Positions 8,575 through 11,162 of a stretch of DNA of 11,162 nucleotides are shown here, one piece after another (the stretch's first letter is position 1; every line of letters begins with the position of its first letter). The DNA is from an uncultured Prevotella sp. GTDB lineage: Bacteria > Bacteroidota > Bacteroidia > Bacteroidales > Bacteroidaceae. The stretch spans positions 1-11,162 of the forward strand of contig CAAFFL010000119.1 of NCBI GenBank assembly GCA_900762125.1, given 5' to 3'. The notes under the pieces are model-generated. The model was given only the letters and a program-made list of their open reading frames with translations, did no database searches and was not told where the DNA came from. Made by a program: the position numbers and the translations under genes.

Positions 8575-8626
8575 GCTTAGAGTTTATAGTTTGAAGATTT
8601 TAGCGTTTAGAGTCTTATAGCTTAGT
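8575..8626 (+). repeat. Degenerate heptamer repeat before the 74-residue gene
   Basis: The gap between the two genes is built of seven-base units that begin with G, such as GCTTAGA, GTTTATA, GTTTGAA, GATTTTA and GTTTAGA, with one phase slip near 8612. The consensus is about GTTTAGA/GTTTATA. It fills nearly the whole 54-base gap and has no coding potential. Its origin may be slippage of a simple repeat, and its function is unknown. Confidence 0.55.
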
Positions 8627-8627
8627 T

Positions 8628-8852
8628 ATGGAAGAGAATCTGCAAAAATATCTCAACGAACGGCATCCAGAGAAGAAGCCTCAGGATGATAACCATCTGC
8701 GGCTACGCAATTGGCTGAACATCATCTTCATGATCGGTGCCATCGTGGGAGTCATTGTCTATTTCACGGTTGGCCACACCGCCGGCATCATCATCATGCT
8801 GGTAGCCGTGGTGTTCAAGATGGTCGAGAGCGCACTGCGGTTTGTGTTCTGA
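8628..8852 (+). CDS. Small membrane protein of unknown function
   Basis: A 74-residue protein with a charged, probably cytoplasmic N-terminus (residues 1-27, rich in Glu, Lys and Asp) and two hydrophobic segments (about 29-47 and 50-67) joined by a short VGH turn, forming a helical hairpin in the inner membrane. The C-terminus ends FKMVESALRFVF. I do not recognise a named family. It is likely real: the ATG is well placed, charge and hydrophobicity are organised, and it is spaced 27 bases from the porin start, which suggests co-transcription with the porin. A role in porin biogenesis or envelope function is only a guess from position. There is no signal peptide and no cysteine. Confidence 0.7.
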   Translation: MEENLQKYLNERHPEKKPQDDNHLRLRNWLNIIFMIGAIVGVIVYFTVGHTAGIIIMLVAVVFKMVESALRFVF

Positions 8853-8879
8853 TCAGCCTTCACCGACAATACTTTTCGA

Positions 8880-11162
8880 ATGAAGAAAATATCATTTCTC
8901 ATCCTCCTTCTCCTCGCTTCCCTTAGCATCTCAGCACAGATACGCCAAGCGGAGGACCAGTTCAACCAGCTGGATGCTAATGGCAACTATAGTCGGCGAG
9001 GAGGAAATAATCAAGGTGCCGATTCGCTGGGCACCGACAAGGAGATACCCAAGGGCCTGTGGGTATGGACGGTGGACAGCCGCTTTGGTGACCGCATCGA
9101 TGCCACGCCCGACACCCTGTCGCACATGTTCCCCAACACGATCTTCACGTCGGGCATGCGCAGTGAATACAACTATCTGGGCAACCTGGGCACTCCGCGC
9201 CAGGCCAGGATCTTCATCGACAGACAAGACGATGGACAGTTTCTCTTCACCCAGCCCTACAGCTATTTCATTGTTCGCCCGGATAACTTCCTCTTCACCA
9301 GGACTCTTTCGCCATACACGGACATTGCCTACAACAACTGTGGCAACCGCACCAATGGCGAAGACCATCTCACGGCGAAGTTTGCCGTGAATGCAGGCAA
9401 GCGCATCGGCGTGGGCTTCCATTTTGACTATCTCTATGGCCGTGGCTATTATGCTGATCAGCCGTCGTCGCATTTCAACTATACGATGTACGGCTCCTAT
9501 CTGGGCGACCGCTATCAGGCGCACATTCTCCTCTCGACCAATCATCAGAAGGTGGCGGAGAATGGCGGTATCACGAATGATTACTACATCACGCACCCGG
9601 AGACATTCAACGAGACCTACGAGACAACGGAGATCCCCACGATGCTCACGCAGAACTGGAACCGCAACGACAACCAGCATGTTTTCTTCACCCAGCGCTA
9701 TAGCCTCGGTTTCAACCGCAAGGTGCCGATGACGCCTGACGAGATCAAGGCTAAGAAGTTTGCCCTGGAGGCGCAGAAAGATGAGGAGGCCCGCAAAGCC
9801 AAGAAGGCTGCGGAGGAACGTGGCGAGGAGTATGATGAGGACCAGGCTCACCAAAAGACTTATGCCGGTCGCCCCGACAATGCTGCCATCGCCTCCAACA
9901 CCGCTGCCCCAATAGATTCCACGAAAGCCGATGACCGCATTCGCGTGACAAGCAAGGCCATGGCCGACAGTCTGTTAGCTATTGAGAACAAGGCCAAGGA
10001 GGATACGTCATGGATGAAAGACGAATATGTCCCAGTGACGAGTTTCATCCATACGCTGGAGCTGAACAACTACCGCCGCATCTATGAGGCTTATCAGTCT
10101 CCCGCCAACTACTATCTCGACACCTTTGATTCCTACGGGAAGCTGGGAGGTGACTCCATCTACGACAAGACGTCGCATCTGGCTGTGCGCAACACCTTTG
10201 CTATCTCGCTTCTCGAGGGTTTCAACAAATGGGCGAAGGCGGGATTGAAGGCTTTCGTCAGCCATGAGCTGCGCCACTTCTCCCTACCCGACTCCGCTGG
10301 ATATAGCTCGGAGAACGAGAATGCCCTGAGTGTCGGAGGTGAACTCTCGAAGCGCGAAGGCAATACGCTCCACTATCATGTCCTCGGCGAGGTGGGTATC
10401 GGCGATGCCAACTCGGGAGAGATACATATCAATGGTGGTGTGGATCTTAACTTTCCGCTGTTCAAGGACACCGTGACGCTCGCGGCCGACGGGTTCTTCC
10501 GTCATGAGAAGCCAGCCTACTACTATCGGCATTACAACAGTCGGCACTTCCAGTGGAATGACGACCTTGACATGTTCGACCAGCTCCATCTGCAGGGCAT
10601 CTTCCGCTATCAGAAGACTCGCACACAGCTCCGTGTCGCCGTCGACCAGATGAAGAACTACACCTACCTCTCCACGACCTACGATGCCAGTAGTAACTCA
10701 CGGCTCAATAATGCGGTGAGTGTCAAGCAGAGCAGCGACATCAACGTGCTGACGGCCGAGCTTCGGCAGGACTTCACCCTTGGACCACTCAACTGGGAGA
10801 CGGCACTCACCTATCAGAACTCCTCGGATGTGGATGCGCTGCCGTTACCCAAGTTCAATGTCTACACCAATCTCTATCTCCGATTCAAGATTGCCCGTGT
10901 GCTCCACTGCGACTTTGGTGCTGATGGCCGCTACTTCACCAGCTATGAAGCACCAGCGTATGTTCCTGGTCTGGGACAGTTTGCCGTGCAAGGCAATGAG
11001 ACCAAGGAGAAGATTGGCAACTACCCCATCGTGAATGTCTATCTCAACTTCAAGCTGCAGCGCACGCGCTTCTTCCTGATGATGAGCCACGTCAACGCCG
11101 GCAGCGGCAAGAAGGCTTATTTCTATGCGCCCCACTATCCGCTCAATGAGCGTGTCATCCAC
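8880..11162 (+). CDS. Putative outer-membrane porin, Bacteroidota type (3' end outside window)
   Basis: An open frame of 761 codons runs uninterrupted from the ATG at 8880 to the right edge, with no stop reached. The protein begins with a signal peptide (MKKISFLILLLLASLSISA, cleaved before Gln20). The mature part is rich in alternating aromatic/polar beta strands typical of an outer-membrane barrel, for example around residues 181-215 and from 385 onward. It matches the Bacteroidota 'putative porin' (Porin_10) family: an early GLWVWTVDSRFGD segment (59-71), a middle charged insert, and the C-terminal YPIVNVYLNFKLQRTRFFL...YFYAPHYPLNERVIH region. That family ends about 15-20 residues later with an aromatic terminal strand, so only the tip is missing. 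Residues ~284-382 form a charged, Lys/Glu/Ala-rich stretch likely to be a loop or periplasmic coil. The substrate is unknown. It is probably co-transcribed with the small membrane protein 27 bases upstream; the barrel would be inserted by the Bam complex, of which BamD is encoded nearby. Confidence 0.9.
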   Translation, partial: MKKISFLILLLLASLSISAQIRQAEDQFNQLDANGNYSRRGGNNQGADSLGTDKEIPKGLWVWTVDSRFGDRIDATPDTLSHMFPNTIFTSGMRSEYNYLGNLGTPRQARIFIDRQDDGQFLFTQPYSYFIVRPDNFLFTRTLSPYTDIAYNNCGNRTNGEDHLTAKFAVNAGKRIGVGFHFDYLYGRGYYADQPSSHFNYTMYGSYLGDRYQAHILLSTNHQKVAENGGITNDYYITHPETFNETYETTEIPTMLTQNWNRNDNQHVFFTQRYSLGFNRKVPMTPDEIKAKKFALEAQKDEEARKAKKAAEERGEEYDEDQAHQKTYAGRPDNAAIASNTAAPIDSTKADDRIRVTSKAMADSLLAIENKAKEDTSWMKDEYVPVTSFIHTLELNNYRRIYEAYQSPANYYLDTFDSYGKLGGDSIYDKTSHLAVRNTFAISLLEGFNKWAKAGLKAFVSHELRHFSLPDSAGYSSENENALSVGGELSKREGNTLHYHVLGEVGIGDANSGEIHINGGVDLNFPLFKDTVTLAADGFFRHEKPAYYYRHYNSRHFQWNDDLDMFDQLHLQGIFRYQKTRTQLRVAVDQMKNYTYLSTTYDASSNSRLNNAVSVKQSSDINVLTAELRQDFTLGPLNWETALTYQNSSDVDALPLPKFNVYTNLYLRFKIARVLHCDFGADGRYFTSYEAPAYVPGLGQFAVQGNETKEKIGNYPIVNVYLNFKLQRTRFFLMMSHVNAGSGKKAYFYAPHYPLNERVIH

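Noticed and set aside
8931..9854. A 307-codon open frame on the minus strand opposite the porin
   Set aside because: The plus-strand frame here has a signal peptide, porin-family motifs and no stop for 761 codons; the opposite frame has a shadow-like composition.

Overview
The window looks like a chromosomal core region of a Bacteroidota genome, most likely Prevotellaceae or a close Bacteroidales relative. The reasons are an upstream element of the Bacteroidota type (TTTG, 19 bases, TAAATTTG) before bamD, a Bacteroidota-type RNA polymerase omega subunit, DUF4293 and DUF4468 proteins, a Bacteroidota 'putative porin', an aconitase of the mitochondrial/Bacteroidota type, and AT-rich, Shine-Dalgarno-poor gene starts. 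I see no rRNA, tRNA, CRISPR array, transposase, phage gene or toxin-antitoxin pair.

Left block (1-3816, minus strand): aconitase, then isocitrate dehydrogenase, then the first 20 codons of a gene that I infer to be citrate synthase. Together these would be the oxidative arm of the TCA cycle from oxaloacetate to 2-oxoglutarate, which supplies glutamate synthesis in anaerobic Bacteroidota. The two intergenic gaps hold strong hairpins and a paired inverted palindromic repeat that runs into the 3' end of icd. The isocitrate dehydrogenase carries Asp-Ile at the cofactor-specifying pair, so it may prefer NAD+ rather than NADP+.

Middle block (3901-5706, minus strand): bamD (outer-membrane assembly lipoprotein), rpoZ-like omega and a DUF4293 membrane protein, read leftward as one operon from a near-consensus promoter (5675-5706) to an intrinsic terminator (3903-3939). 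rpoZ and the DUF4293 gene overlap by one base (TAATG). A 44-bp imperfect tandem duplication spans the end of bamD and its gap to rpoZ.

Right block (5757-11162, plus strand): uvrB, transcribed divergently from bamD and possibly leaderless; a secreted DUF4468 protein; a 74-residue membrane protein; and a large outer-membrane putative porin that runs off the right edge about 15-20 residues short of its expected end. A degenerate heptamer repeat fills the gap before the 74-residue gene.

I found no clear, previously undescribed multi-gene system. The most unusual signals are the inverted palindromic repeat pair that supplies the icd C-terminus, the cofactor residues of Icd, the hairpins in the acn-icd gap, and the heptamer repeat.
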